From contig MU646917.1 in assembly GCA_026770585.1 (NCBI GenBank), positions 143,810-154,176 of the forward strand: a stretch of DNA of 10,367 nt. Direction: 5' to 3'. Shown here one piece after another: positions 1 to 5,832 of this stretch. Source of the stretch: Baffinella frigidus (lineage: Eukaryota > Cryptophyceae > Cryptomonadales > Baffinellaceae). Every line of letters begins with the position of its first letter. The first letter of the stretch is position 1. A program made the translations under genes and the position numbers. The notes beneath the pieces are model-generated. The model was given only the letters and a program-made list of their open reading frames with translations. It had not been told where the DNA came from and did no database searches.

Positions 1-108
1 TATGGTGGGAGCTCAGAGACCCTAACCTATGGTGGGAGATCGAAGACCCTTACCTATGGTGGGAGCTCAAAGACTCTACCCTATGGTGGGAGCTCGAAGA
101 ACCTGACA
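1..108 (+). repeat. 27-bp tandem repeat, four units
   Basis: Four contiguous 27-bp units start at 1, 28, 55 and 82, each beginning TATGGTGGGAG. Read in the frame CCT ATG GTG GGA, the last unit gives P-M-V-G-A-R-R-T-stop. This is nearly the same as the end of the exon-like blocks at 4200-4244 and 4418-4462. The first unit begins at the window edge, so the array may extend upstream. It ends just before the first ankyrin-exon copy. I see the repeat and the similarity directly; whether it derives from a terminal exon is inference. Confidence 0.85.
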
Positions 109-121
109 CTGCCTCTGGCAG

Positions 122-1140
122 GACTACATCGGGACTGCTCATCCCGTGAAAATCCCCAATCTCTAAACCCAACCCCCACATCCCCAAACTCTGAAGGCTA
201 TAGCCTTAACCCTAGGACTACATCGGGGTTGTGAACCTGCTGACCCCGTGCTCGAAGGAAAGGTATTGCCAATATGTTCTATGAGATGGCTTTCGGCCCG
301 CGTAATGGCACGGCTTTGGCAAAACGGCAATTCATGTTCAACGGCGAATCCTCTCTGATAAATTTCAGGAATCGCGTGCAGGACTACATCGGGGTTGTGA
401 ACCTGCTTATCCCGTGCTCCATGAAATGTCGTTGGCAGGAAAGGCATGAGCGATACGTTCTGTGAGATAACGTTGCGCCCGCACGAAGGAAACTCACTTG
501 GATCTCAGGTTGTGTGTGTGTGTCATTTGCAGGACTACATCGCGATTGCGAACCTGCTCATCCCTTGCGAACCCCCAAACCCCACACCGAAACCCAACAC
601 CCAACACCCAAAATCCCAAACTCTGAAGCCTATACCCGTAACCCTAGGACTACATCGGGAGTGTGAACCTGCTGATCCCGTGCTCTGGCAGGAACGGCAT
701 TAGCAGTACGTTGTATGAGATAACCAAAGTTATATCTCTGAGATCACTTTGGGCCCGCGTAATGGCACGGCTTTGCCAACACGGCGAATCCTTTTACATG
801 CACAACGGCAAATCCTCTGTGATGAATCCAGAAATCGCGTGCAGGACTACATCAAGATTGTGAATCTGCTCATCCCGTGCTCTGGCAGGAAGGACATCAG
901 AAACACGTTCTCCGAGATAGCTTCGCGCCCGCGTGACTACACCCTTCAATATACGTTGTTATAGTGAAATCACATGAAACATTACGACATTCTTGACAGG
1001 ACTACATCGGGATCGTGAACCTTTTGATCCCGTGAAAACCCCCAAACCCTCATCCCAACCCCCATACCCCCAACCTTTGAAGCCTTTACCCTGATTCCTA
1101 GGACTACATCGGGATTGTGAACCTGGTGATCCCGTGCTCG
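122..1140 (+). pseudogene. Eight truncated copies of the ankyrin exon
   Basis: These are the eight copies upstream of the complete one. In frame they read D-Y-I-G-(I/V/S)-V-N-L-L-(I/T)-P with substitutions: the 845 copy has K for G, the 533 copy has A-I-A for G-I-V, and the 1102 copy has V for L. None continues into the K-K-L-L-I-I-K-D segment, and none has an obvious GT donor at the matching position. They keep acceptor AGs, so they could act as cryptic exons, but I read them as duplication debris. Short ORFs crossing this region in other frames are not credible genes. Confidence 0.6.
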
Positions 1141-1269
1141 AAGAAATGTCGTTGGCAGGAAAGGCTTGAGCGATACGTCTTGTGAGATAGCTTCGCGCCC
1201 GCGTGACTATACCCTTCAATACACGTTGTTATAGTGAAACCATATGGTTGGTGACGAAATGCTTGACAG

Positions 1270-1339
1270 GACTACATCGGGATTGTGAACCTGCTGATCC
1301 CGTGCTCCAAGAAGCTGCTCATCATCAAGGACAAGAAGG
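1270..1339 (+). other. Candidate exon 1: ankyrin helix 2 and loop
   Basis: This is the only full-length member of the nine-copy family. It follows the acceptor ttgacag and encodes DYIGIVNLLIPC, then S-K-K-L-L-I-I-K-D-K-K, with one spare base (phase 1). The donor is GTCAAC at 1340. In ankyrin terms it covers the second helix of one repeat and the loop into the next, which usually has the form N-x-x-D-x-x-G. Confidence 0.55.
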
Positions 1340-3984
1340 GTCAACCCTTAACACTAAACCATAAACCATAAACCATAAAACATAAAACATAAACCCTAAG
1401 CCCTAAAACCCAAACCCCAAACCCTGACCCCTGACCACTAAACCATAAACCATAAACCATAAACCCTAAACCCTGAACCCTAAACCCCAAGCCCTAACCC
1501 TAAACCCTAAACCCTAAACCCCAAACCCCAGTCCCAAACCCCAAACCCCAAACCTCAAACCCCAAACCTCAAACCTCAAACCCCAAACCCCAAACCCGTA
1601 ATCCCGCGCACAGGCAACGACCCCCTGCAGCTTGCCGAGAAGCTCAAGGCCGATGAGATGGTGCGCCTAAAACCTAAACCCTAAACCTTAAACCCTAGAC
1701 CCTAAACCCTAAATCCTAAACCGTCAACCCTAAACCCTAAACCCTAAACTCTCAACCCTGAACCCTACACCCTGGACCCTAGACCTCGGACCTTACACCC
1801 CAAACCCTCAACCCTAAACCCTAAACCCTTAACCCTGGACTCTAGACCCTAGACCCTAAACCCCAACCCCCAAACCCTAAACCCTAAACCCTGAACCCTA
1901 AACCCTGCACCCTAAACCCCAACCCTAAACCCTAAACCCTGGATCATAAAACCTGAACCCTACTGAACCGCCAGGGAATACATGGTGGCCATGTTGGTTT
2001 CGATCCGTTATCATAATTATACAAGTACAAATACATAATATCACAACTTACCATAAACTCAATGTTCTCTCTCAGGTGGCGCTCTTATCCAAGCGGTCGG
2101 AGATTGTGATGGAGGATAAGGACAACGCCGATGAGAAACTGAACCCTAAATCCCGGACCCTAAACCCTAGCCACGCAAGAGTCTAGGGCTGACCTGGGAA
2201 AACAAGTCAGTTCACACGGACTTTGTACCAACTCTCTGAATTTTCGATTTTCCTCTGAGGAGAAAGTCCACTTATGAACTTAAAAACAGTCAGATCTGAC
2301 TATCTCTCCTGTAAGGCAGTCAGCTCTACACTCTTGCGTGGAAGCATTTGATCCTTAATCGCGGTTTTCTCTCAGGTGGCGCTGCTCTCGAAACGGTCGG
2401 AGATCGTGATGAAGGAGAAGAGGAGAACGCCGAGGAGAACCTAACCTCTCAATCCTAAACCCTTCATACCTCCGAAATCCTAGTGTCCTCCTAAACATTC
2501 GACCTTGGTGACCTCCTGAACCCTAGTGAACTCCTGAACCGGCAGGTAGCGCTCCTATCCGAGCGGTCGGAGATCGTGATGAATGAGAAGAGGAGAATGC
2601 CGGAGAGAACCTAACCCCTAGATCCTAGTGACCTTCTAACCCGTATTGACCTCCTAAACCCCAAACTCCAAACCCTAGAGACCTTCTTAATCCTAGTGAC
2701 CTCCTAAACCCTCAACCTTAGTGACCTTCTAAACCCTGGCGACCTCCTAAACCCTCAACCCAAGTGACCTCCTAAACCCTAGTGACCTCCTAAACCCTAG
2801 TGACCTCCTAAACCGGCAGGTGGCGCTGCTCAGGAAGCGGTCGGAGATCGTGATGAAGGAGAAGAACAACGCCGAGGAGAAGCGCATCCGCAACAAGCCC
2901 AAGGTTTCGGGCTTAGGATTTAGGGTGTGAGGTTTAGGGTGTAGGGCGTAGGGTTTAGGGCTAAGGGTGTATGGCGTCGGGCTGAGGGTGTACGGCTTTG
3001 ACGGATAAGCGCATCCGCAACACGCCCAAGGTTTCGGGCTGAGGGTTTCGGTCTTACAGCTTAGGGTGTAGGGCTTGGGGTGTAGGGTGTAGGGTGTAGG
3101 TATGAGGGTTTAGGGTTTGGGGTTTACGCCGAGGAGAAGCGCATCCGCAACAAACACAAGGTCCGGGAGAGAACATTGAGTTTGAGAGAGAACAGTGCAA
3201 GAGAAAAGCTAAGCCCTACACCCTACACCCTAAGCCCTGCACCCTCAACCCTACACTTTAAGCCCTAAGCCCTAAGCCCTAAGCCCTAAGCCCTACACCC
3301 TACGCCCTACACTCTAACCCCTAAGCCCTACACCCTAAACCCTAAGCCTTAGAAGAATAACGCCGAGGAGAAGCGCCTCCGCAACAAGCCCAAGGTTGGG
3401 ACCGTTTTGTTTTTGTTGGACCTAAGATGGGGTGTAGATGGGCCTAAGATGGGGTTTAGGGGTCAGGGTTAGGGGTTTAAGGCTTAGGGTGTAGGGTGTA
3501 GGGTGTAGGGTGTAGATGGGAGAACGCCGAGGAGAAGCGCATCCGTACAAAAAAACAAGGTCAGCCCCATGGGGCGGTGGAGGGGTTGGGGGTTGGGGTC
3601 TGGGGTTAAACACTAAACCCTTCACCCTAAGCCCTAACCCCCAAACCCTACACCCTAAACTCTCAACCCTAAACCATAAACCATAAACCATAAACCCTGA
3701 ACCCTAAAACCTAACCCTAAAACCCTACACCCTAAACCGTAAACACTAAACCCTAAACCCTAAACCCTGAACCCTACACCCTAAACCCGAAATCCTACAC
3801 CCTAAACCGTAAGCCCCAAGGCCCCAAACCCTAAGCCATACCCTAAGCCCTACACCCTAAAACCTACACCCTAATCCCAAACCCTAAACCCTAAACCCTA
3901 AACCCTAAACCCTAAACCCTAAATCCCGAACCCTAAACCCTAAACCCTAAACCCTAAACCCTAAACCAGGTCCGCCGCATCTAA
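1270..3984 (+). CDS. 3' end of an ankyrin-repeat gene (partial, four exons)
   Basis: The model joins 1270-1339, 1614-1660, 2820-2903 and 3970-3984. Exon 1 starts after an AG and ends in phase 1 at AAGAAGG/gt. Exon 2 starts after cacag and restores a glycine codon; it ends at GAGATG/gt in phase 0. Exon 3 is 28 codons, ends CCCAAG/gt, and the last exon reads V-R-R-I-stop. The 71 residues contain YIGIVNLLI (ankyrin helix 2), then DKKGNDPLQLAEKLKADEM followed by VALL, matching the ankyrin pattern D-x-x-G-x-x-P-L-x-L-A with a following V-x-L-L helix. A charged tail rich in K, E and R follows. Ankyrin repeats mediate protein binding; no specific partner can be named. The 5' part lies upstream. An AATAAA follows 47 bases after the stop. 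The canonical T/H of TPLHLA is replaced (DPLQLA), so this is probably the degenerate capping repeat. It could equally be a pseudogene, given the surrounding exon debris. Confidence 0.5.
1340..1613 (+). repeat. Telomere-like CCCTAAA and CATAAAC array (intron 1)
   Basis: The intron between the first two candidate exons is almost wholly degenerate heptamers: CCCTAAA, CCATAAA runs near 1363-1390 and 1441-1462, then CCCCAAA and CCTCAAA variants. It ends with the acceptor CGCGCACAG at 1605-1613. These heptamers match the plant/alveolate telomere type but are too diverged for a functional telomere end. Confidence 0.8.
1614..1660 (+). other. Candidate exon 2: ankyrin repeat core
   Basis: Forty-seven bases flanked by telomere-like repeats. 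After two bases that complete a glycine codon it reads NDPLQLAEKLKADEM, the first helix and start of the second helix of an ankyrin repeat. The exon ends at GAGATG with GTGCGC as donor, in phase 0, which matches the phase of the downstream GTGGCG exon family. It is the one exon here with no duplicate in the window. Confidence 0.55.
1661..2075 (+). repeat. Telomere-like CCCTAAA array with unique 3' segment
   Basis: From 1663 to about 1965 the sequence is CCCTAAA with CCCTGGA, CCCTAGA and CCCTCAA variants. From about 1966 to 2075 it becomes non-repetitive and AT-rich, ending in the pyrimidine-rich acceptor TTCTCTCTCAG. This unique stretch looks like normal intron 3' sequence. Confidence 0.75.
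2076..2141 (+). pseudogene. Exon 3 copy A, diverged 3' part
   Basis: This block follows a strong acceptor (TTCTCTCTCAG). It reads VALLSKRSEIVMEDKDNADEK and then runs straight into telomere-like repeat at about 2139. It lacks the KRIRNKPK end and the GT donor seen in copy D. E-D-K-D for K-E-K-N makes it the most diverged copy at protein level. It has the best polypyrimidine tract, with copy B, so it may mark the ancestral acceptor. Confidence 0.55.
2142..2375 (+). other. Intron-like unique sequence between exon 3 copies A and B
   Basis: After about 35 bases of telomere-like repeat, this holds non-repetitive sequence. It includes an imperfect palindrome around CAGTCAGATCTGACTATC near 2289, and ends in the acceptor TTTTCTCTCAG. 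No open frame or RNA gene is visible. It resembles ordinary intron sequence more than the heptamer-filled introns elsewhere. Confidence 0.45.
2376..2444 (+). pseudogene. Exon 3 copy B, frameshifted
   Basis: It follows TTTTCTCTCAG and reads VALLSKRSEIVMKEK in frame. Extra bases at GAAGAGGAGAACGCC then shift the frame, giving R-R-T-P-R-R-T-stop at 2442-2444. Copy C has the same GAGGAGAA-type change, so copies B and C share a duplication ancestor. As it stands it could only act as an alternative terminal exon. Confidence 0.55.
2445..2819 (+). repeat. Minisatellite of GTGACCTCCTAAACCCTA units
   Basis: Units of roughly 18 bp with the pattern GTGACCTCCTAAACCCTA recur many times, most regularly at 2697-2815. 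They combine the telomere-like ACCCTA core with a GTGACCTCC extension. The array surrounds exon 3 copy C and runs up to the acceptors CCGGCAG before copies C and D, so the acceptor sites appear to have been copied along with the array. Confidence 0.75.
2546..2614 (+). pseudogene. Exon 3 copy C, frameshifted
   Basis: After the acceptor CCGGCAG it reads VALLSERSEIVMNEK. It then follows the same shifted frame as copy B (R-R-M-P-E-R-T) to TAA at 2612-2614. Base changes such as GTAGCG for GTGGCG and GAGCGG for AAGCGG show divergence from copy D. Confidence 0.55.
2820..2903 (+). other. Candidate exon 3 (copy D, intact): LL helix and basic tail
   Basis: This is the only copy that is open from acceptor (CCGGCAG) to donor (AAG/GTTTCG). 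Its 28 codons read VALLRKRSEIVMKEK, then N-N-A-E-E-K-R-I-R-N-K-P-K. The V-A-L-L part completes the ankyrin second helix started in exon 2; the rest is a highly charged tail. Both ends are in phase 0, as needed to join exon 2 and the final V-R-R-I exon. Confidence 0.55.
2904..3125 (-). repeat. Telomere-like TTTAGGG array holding exon 3 end copy E
   Basis: G-rich heptamers and hexamers (TTTAGGG, GTGTAGGG, GGGCTTAGG) now run on the plus strand, opposite to the upstream arrays. At 3003-3030 lies copy E of the exon 3 end (GATAAGCGCATCCGCAACAC, then GCCCAAG) followed by GTTTCGGGCT. That is the same donor and first intron bases as copy D, so exon end and splice site were duplicated together. Confidence 0.75.
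3126..3160 (+). pseudogene. Exon 3 end copy F
   Basis: It reads ACGCCGAGGAGAAGCGCATC then CGCAACAAACACAAG, with a GTCCGG donor-like junction. N-K-H-K replaces N-K-P-K. There is no AG acceptor giving a full exon 3, so it is a 3'-end fragment. About 45 bases of purine-rich sequence follow (GAGAGAACATTGAGTTTGAG) before the next array. Confidence 0.55.
3207..3350 (+). repeat. Telomere-like CCCTAAG and CCCTACA array
   Basis: Heptamers CCCTAAG and CCCTACA return to the C-rich orientation on the plus strand. The most regular run is near 3255-3294. It separates exon 3 end copies F and G. Confidence 0.8.
3351..3393 (+). pseudogene. Exon 3 end copy G
   Basis: This is the longest of the 3'-end fragments. 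It begins AGAAGAATAACGCCGAGG and ends CGCAACAAGCCCAAG with GT at 3394. AAT for AAC is synonymous, and CTC for ATC changes I to L. It is preceded by CCTTAG, which could serve as a weak acceptor, so it could in principle be a short exon. Confidence 0.55.
3423..3520 (-). repeat. Short G-rich telomere-like array
   Basis: Two units of GGCCTAAGATGGGGT (or similar) are followed by TTTAGGGGTCAGGG and four GTGTAGG units, G-rich on the plus strand. It ends where exon 3 end copy H begins. Orientation has flipped again relative to 3207-3350. Confidence 0.75.
3521..3559 (+). pseudogene. Exon 3 end copy H
   Basis: The fragment begins AGAACGCCGAGGAGAAGCGC and ends in ATCCGTACAAAAAAACAAG, with GT at 3560. 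A-rich changes have destroyed the N-K-P-K codons. The junction with the array is abrupt. Confidence 0.5.
3604..3968 (+). repeat. Telomere-like CCCTAAA array, least degenerate stretch
   Basis: About 365 bp of CCCTAAA and variants, including CCATAAA near 3671-3695. A nearly perfect run of CCCTAAA lies at about 3885-3965. Its last unit reads CTAAACCAG, which supplies the AG acceptor for the final exon. Near-perfect units suggest this is the most recently expanded array here. Confidence 0.85.
3970..3984 (+). other. Candidate terminal exon: V-R-R-I-stop
   Basis: After the acceptor CTAAACCAG come GTC CGC CGC ATC TAA. In phase with exon 3 this extends the basic tail to N-K-P-K-V-R-R-I. The heptamer array stops exactly here and unique sequence begins, as expected at an exon. 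The short length makes it unprovable from sequence alone. Confidence 0.45.
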
Positions 3985-4030
3985 AACGTGGCACTGTCAG
4001 GAGTCGAAGAGGCTTCCGTAAAAGGGAAGG

Positions 4031-4036
4031 AATAAA
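4031..4036 (+). terminator. AATAAA polyadenylation-like signal
   Basis: AATAAA occurs 47 bases after the candidate stop at 3982-3984, within unique, moderately A/G-rich sequence. The position fits a short 3' UTR for the ankyrin gene. The motif is common by chance, so it is only supporting evidence. Confidence 0.3.
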
Positions 4037-4057
4037 GCACAGTGAACGAGGAACAGC

Positions 4058-4331
4058 TGGATTCACTCGAAAGTAAGGACACACACCGTCCGTAGTGGTC
4101 CTATGCTCCTAGCGGCTATGTCTGGGCGATTTGACCAGGCCTAATTTTGTTGTGAGTTCAATGCTTTTACAGTGAATTCACTGCCTCGCTTTTCTGCAGA
4201 ACCAGTTCCGGTGTCCGCCTATGTTGGGAGCTCGAAGAACCTAAAGGACCTAAAGGACGAGACGTAGCCACTGGCTAGCCCTACCGTAGGACCCTGCGGC
4301 GGTGCATCCATATTCGCGAGTAACCCCTGTA
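4058..4331 (-). mobile_element. MITE family B copy, split by an insertion
   Basis: The left part (about 4058-4118, CACTCGAAAGTAAGGACACA onward) and the right part (4273-4331, ending GAGTAACCCCTGTA) together match the reverse complement of the intact family B element at 8721-8841. About 154 bp sits in the middle at the position of the family core. The outer TACAGGGG of the left end has decayed. GGCTA occurs at both edges of the inserted block (4114-4118 and 4273-4277). Confidence 0.6.
4200..4244 (+). pseudogene. Terminal-exon-like block, copy 1
   Basis: It follows a textbook acceptor (CGCTTTTCTGCAG) and reads NQFRCPPMLGARRT then TAA. It lies inside the segment inserted in the family B MITE. 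A near-identical block is at 4418, and its last nine codons resemble the 27-bp tandem repeat at the start of the window. I do not recognise the peptide. It could be the final exon of a gene or a captured fragment. Confidence 0.4.
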
Positions 4332-4417
4332 GCAACATTGCTCATCCGCTTCGCTCCTCTCCGGCCACTCTCCCCCCACCGTGATGTGATCCGAAAGGAA
4401 GCATGGATTTTCTACAG

Positions 4418-4462
4418 AACCAGTTCCAGTGTCCGCGTATGTTGGGAGTTCGAAGAACCTGA
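4418..4462 (+). pseudogene. Terminal-exon-like block, copy 2
   Basis: After GATTTTCTACAG it reads NQFQCPRMLGVRRT then TGA. It matches copy 1 at about 39 of 45 bases and shares the following AAGGAC repeats. Preservation of the acceptor, frame length and a stop at the same codon (TAA versus TGA) suggests real coding ancestry. A family A MITE begins 16 bases downstream. Confidence 0.4.
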
Positions 4463-4477
4463 AGGACCCGAAGGACC

Positions 4478-4600
4478 TACAGGGGTACCTCGCTCATAAG
4501 AAAGCGCCTCCCCCTAGGACCCTACAGTAGGCCTATGCCTAGGGCCCTATGGTGGTCTTAGGGGGGGGGGGCAGTTTCTTATGAGCGAGGTACCCCTGTA
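4478..4600. mobile_element. MITE family A, element 1
   Basis: A 123-bp fold-back element. The outer 26 bases (4478-4503 and 4575-4600) are perfect inverted repeats starting TACAGGGGTACCTCGCTCAT. The interior is a weaker palindrome with CCTAGGACCCTACAGTAGG and GCCCTATGGTGGTC, plus a G11-12 run near 4561. The outer TA on each side fits a TA target duplication, as in Tc1/mariner-type MITEs. It has no coding capacity and would depend on a transposase encoded elsewhere. Confidence 0.85.
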
Positions 4601-4662
4601 CAGGAGCGTCACCCACACCTCAGAGAGAACTCTGCTGTGCGCGTCGCCGCCGCACGCAGCAC

Positions 4663-4774
4663 TACAGGGGTACCTCGACCATAAGAAACTGCTCCCCCCC
4701 CAGGACCACCTCAGGGCCTAATGTACATGCAGGGTCCTAAGGGGTGGCGGTTTCTTATGAGCGAGATACCCCTT
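4663..4774. mobile_element. MITE family A, element 2 (3' end damaged)
   Basis: It begins TACAGGGGTACCTCGACCAT and ends TTTCTTATGAGCGAGATACC then CCTT, where the family normally ends CCCCTGTA. The terminal GTA is missing exactly where a hAT-type end (TAGTGTGGCCGACGAG) begins. The interior has an ATGTACAT palindrome in place of the usual core. It is more diverged than element 1. Confidence 0.75.
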
Positions 4775-4969
4775 TAGTGTGGCCGACGAGAACCAACCAT
4801 CCCATCCTGGGTAGCCTTCGTTGGTACTCGTTGAAATTTATTGGGTATGACATACCCACAAAATCGTAAAATTCAGGGTGTTACAGAGCGGATTCCAGGC
4901 GAGCGCGACCGCGCAAGCCACTAGGGGCGGGTGAAGTGAGGCCTTCGCTGGTACTCATCAGCCGCACTA
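4775..4969. mobile_element. Possible short hAT-type element abutting MITE 2
   Basis: The first 16 bases, TAGTGTGGCCGACGAG, are identical to the terminal repeat of the complete hAT element at 6695. The following AACC also matches its subterminal start. A candidate opposite end, CTCATCAGCCGCACTA at 4954-4969, differs from a perfect inverted repeat at three of 16 positions. No 8-bp target duplication is present. GCCTTCG(T/C)TGGTACTC occurs twice (near 4813 and 4941), which weakens the right-end call. It may be only a solo end. Confidence 0.35.
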
Positions 4970-4992
4970 CACAGCAGCCCCGCGCCTCCCAC

Positions 4993-5116
4993 TACAGGGG
5001 TACATGTACCTCGCTCATAAAAAACTGCCTCCCCTTTAGGACCACCGTAGGGCCCTAGATAGTCCTACTGTAGGTTCCTAGGGGAGGCGCTTTCTTATGG
5101 GCGAGGTACCCCTGTA
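4993..5116. mobile_element. MITE family A, element 3
   Basis: A 124-bp element from TACAGGGGTACATGTACCTC to GGCGAGGTACCCCTGTA. The left arm has a 6-bp expansion (TACATGTAC for TAC). The interior keeps GGACCACCGTAGGGCCCTAG and TCCTACTGTAGGTTCCTAGG. TA flanks both ends. A minus-strand reading frame that overlaps it is not a gene. Confidence 0.85.
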
Positions 5117-5424
5117 GCAGCGGCACTCAATCCCTGATGCACACGCTGACATCATCTGTCTTACGCACAGCTGGCGCCGCCTCGTGCCCCCCACATCCTG
5201 GGGATGCAGTCCCGTGTAGGATGACCGGAGTGACTTTACAGAGTCAAGCCGCGGGGCGGTCATCTTGAGGCGGCAACTTTGACTGCCCGCGCAACTTTGA
5301 CTCTCCTCCTGGCCGGAGGGTGGGTCCCAGTCGACTACCTGGAACGTTTGTGTTCGAACACTAGACAAGTGCCACGCCAGAGTCCTGGAAGGGGTCGCCA
5401 AAAGTCGATTCGTCCCTGGGCGCT
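5117..5424. other. Unassigned sequence
   Basis: Moderately GC-rich sequence without telomere-like repeats. Reading frames are open on both strands but none shows a recognisable motif. The only local structure is GCAACTTTGACT occurring twice, 18 bases apart (near 5273 and 5291). I see no gene I can support. Confidence 0.4.
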
Positions 5425-5805
5425 GTGGTCGTCAAAAGTGATCTGCCCCCTCCAGCAATCTGGCGTGGTGCGGAGGTGGAGCCTGTCGACTCACACCCTG
5501 GGAGAGATCCACTTAGTGTTGTCCACTTGGTAAGGTCAACTTGTCGCCATAAGTGGCCGATGGCATCCTGCTGTCCTCTCACAGCCACGAGGCCTCAGAG
5601 AAGGAGCAAACCGTCTTTTTCGAGTCCCCTGATTAGTACCGCAGGTCATCGGATTCCGGCAACCAGGTCAAGGGGGCAAATGATTTCATCGCGTCTCTCA
5701 ATAGAATCTATCTCAGATTTCAGGGGCTTGGAGCTATTCTGTACATTTAGAATGTTTTTGACTCTTCGATTTGTTCCAGAAATCGTTGAGATGGACAGTT
5801 TCTGA
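5425..5805 (+). CDS. Weak ORF, 126 codons, unknown product
   Basis: An uninterrupted ATG-to-TGA frame in a repeat-free stretch. The predicted protein is rich in S, R and P (for example SLSIESISDFRG-like S/I segments) and has no domain, signal peptide or membrane segment I recognise. AATAAA begins at 5806, directly after the stop, and telomere-like repeats begin about 30 bases later, so the unique sequence ends with the frame. An antisense frame of 75 codons overlaps its start. It could be a small gene, a last exon or chance. Confidence 0.2.
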   Translation: MVVKSDLPPPAIWRGAEVEPVDSHPGRDPLSVVHLVRSTCRHKWPMASCCPLTATRPQRRSKPSFSSPLISTAGHRIPATRSRGQMISSRLSIESISDFRGLELFCTFRMFLTLRFVPEIVEMDSF

Positions 5806-5832
5806 AATAAAATTTATGAAGGGACCTATTGA

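Larger units (their letters stand above)
122..1339 (+). repeat. Nine-copy array of an ankyrin-helix exon with flanking intron
   Basis: The block beginning GACTACATCGGG and running to CCCGTGCTC recurs with GAC at 122, 216, 382, 533, 648, 845, 1000, 1102 and 1270. Every copy is directly preceded by AG. The copies fall into three classes by upstream sequence, repeated in order: a CAG class (122, 533, 1000), a CCTAG class (216, 648, 1102) and a GTGCAG or GACAG class (382, 845, 1270). This gives a higher-order unit of roughly 410-470 bp occurring three times. Only the ninth copy continues into the full exon (AAGAAGCTGCTCATC). The others lose similarity after about 38 bases, and the first lacks about 11 internal bases. 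The spacers share TTCGCGCCCGCGTGACTA and GTAATGGCACGG blocks. Confidence 0.85.

Noticed and set aside
163-447. Minus-strand open frame of 94 codons across the exon array
   Set aside because: It is antisense to the repeated ankyrin exon blocks and the similar spacers. Similar antisense frames recur at each repeat (for example 959-1219), so it is a by-product of the repeat.
446-964. Overlapping plus-strand frames starting in the spacers
   Set aside because: They read the GACTACATC blocks in various frames and run through CCCAAAC-type repeats. Frame use is inconsistent between copies, and none extends the complete exon at 1270.
3422-3691. Minus-strand frame of 89 codons
   Set aside because: It is made almost wholly of translated telomere-like repeats (GLGFRV- and TPYTLHP-type residues), which lack stops by composition in some frames.
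1340-3968. True chromosome end (telomere)
   Set aside because: The heptamers are degenerate, broken by exon blocks and change orientation several times, with unique DNA on both sides. They are interstitial repeats.
4542-4556. CCCTATGGTGGTC as a further copy of the 27-bp repeat
   Set aside because: Only the CCTATGGTGG core matches. It belongs to the conserved MITE core, which has its own partner copies at 6483 and 8905.
5078-5401. Minus-strand frame of 107 codons
   Set aside because: Its end lies in the terminal repeat of the MITE at 4993-5116, and no domain is visible. A plus-strand frame overlaps it.
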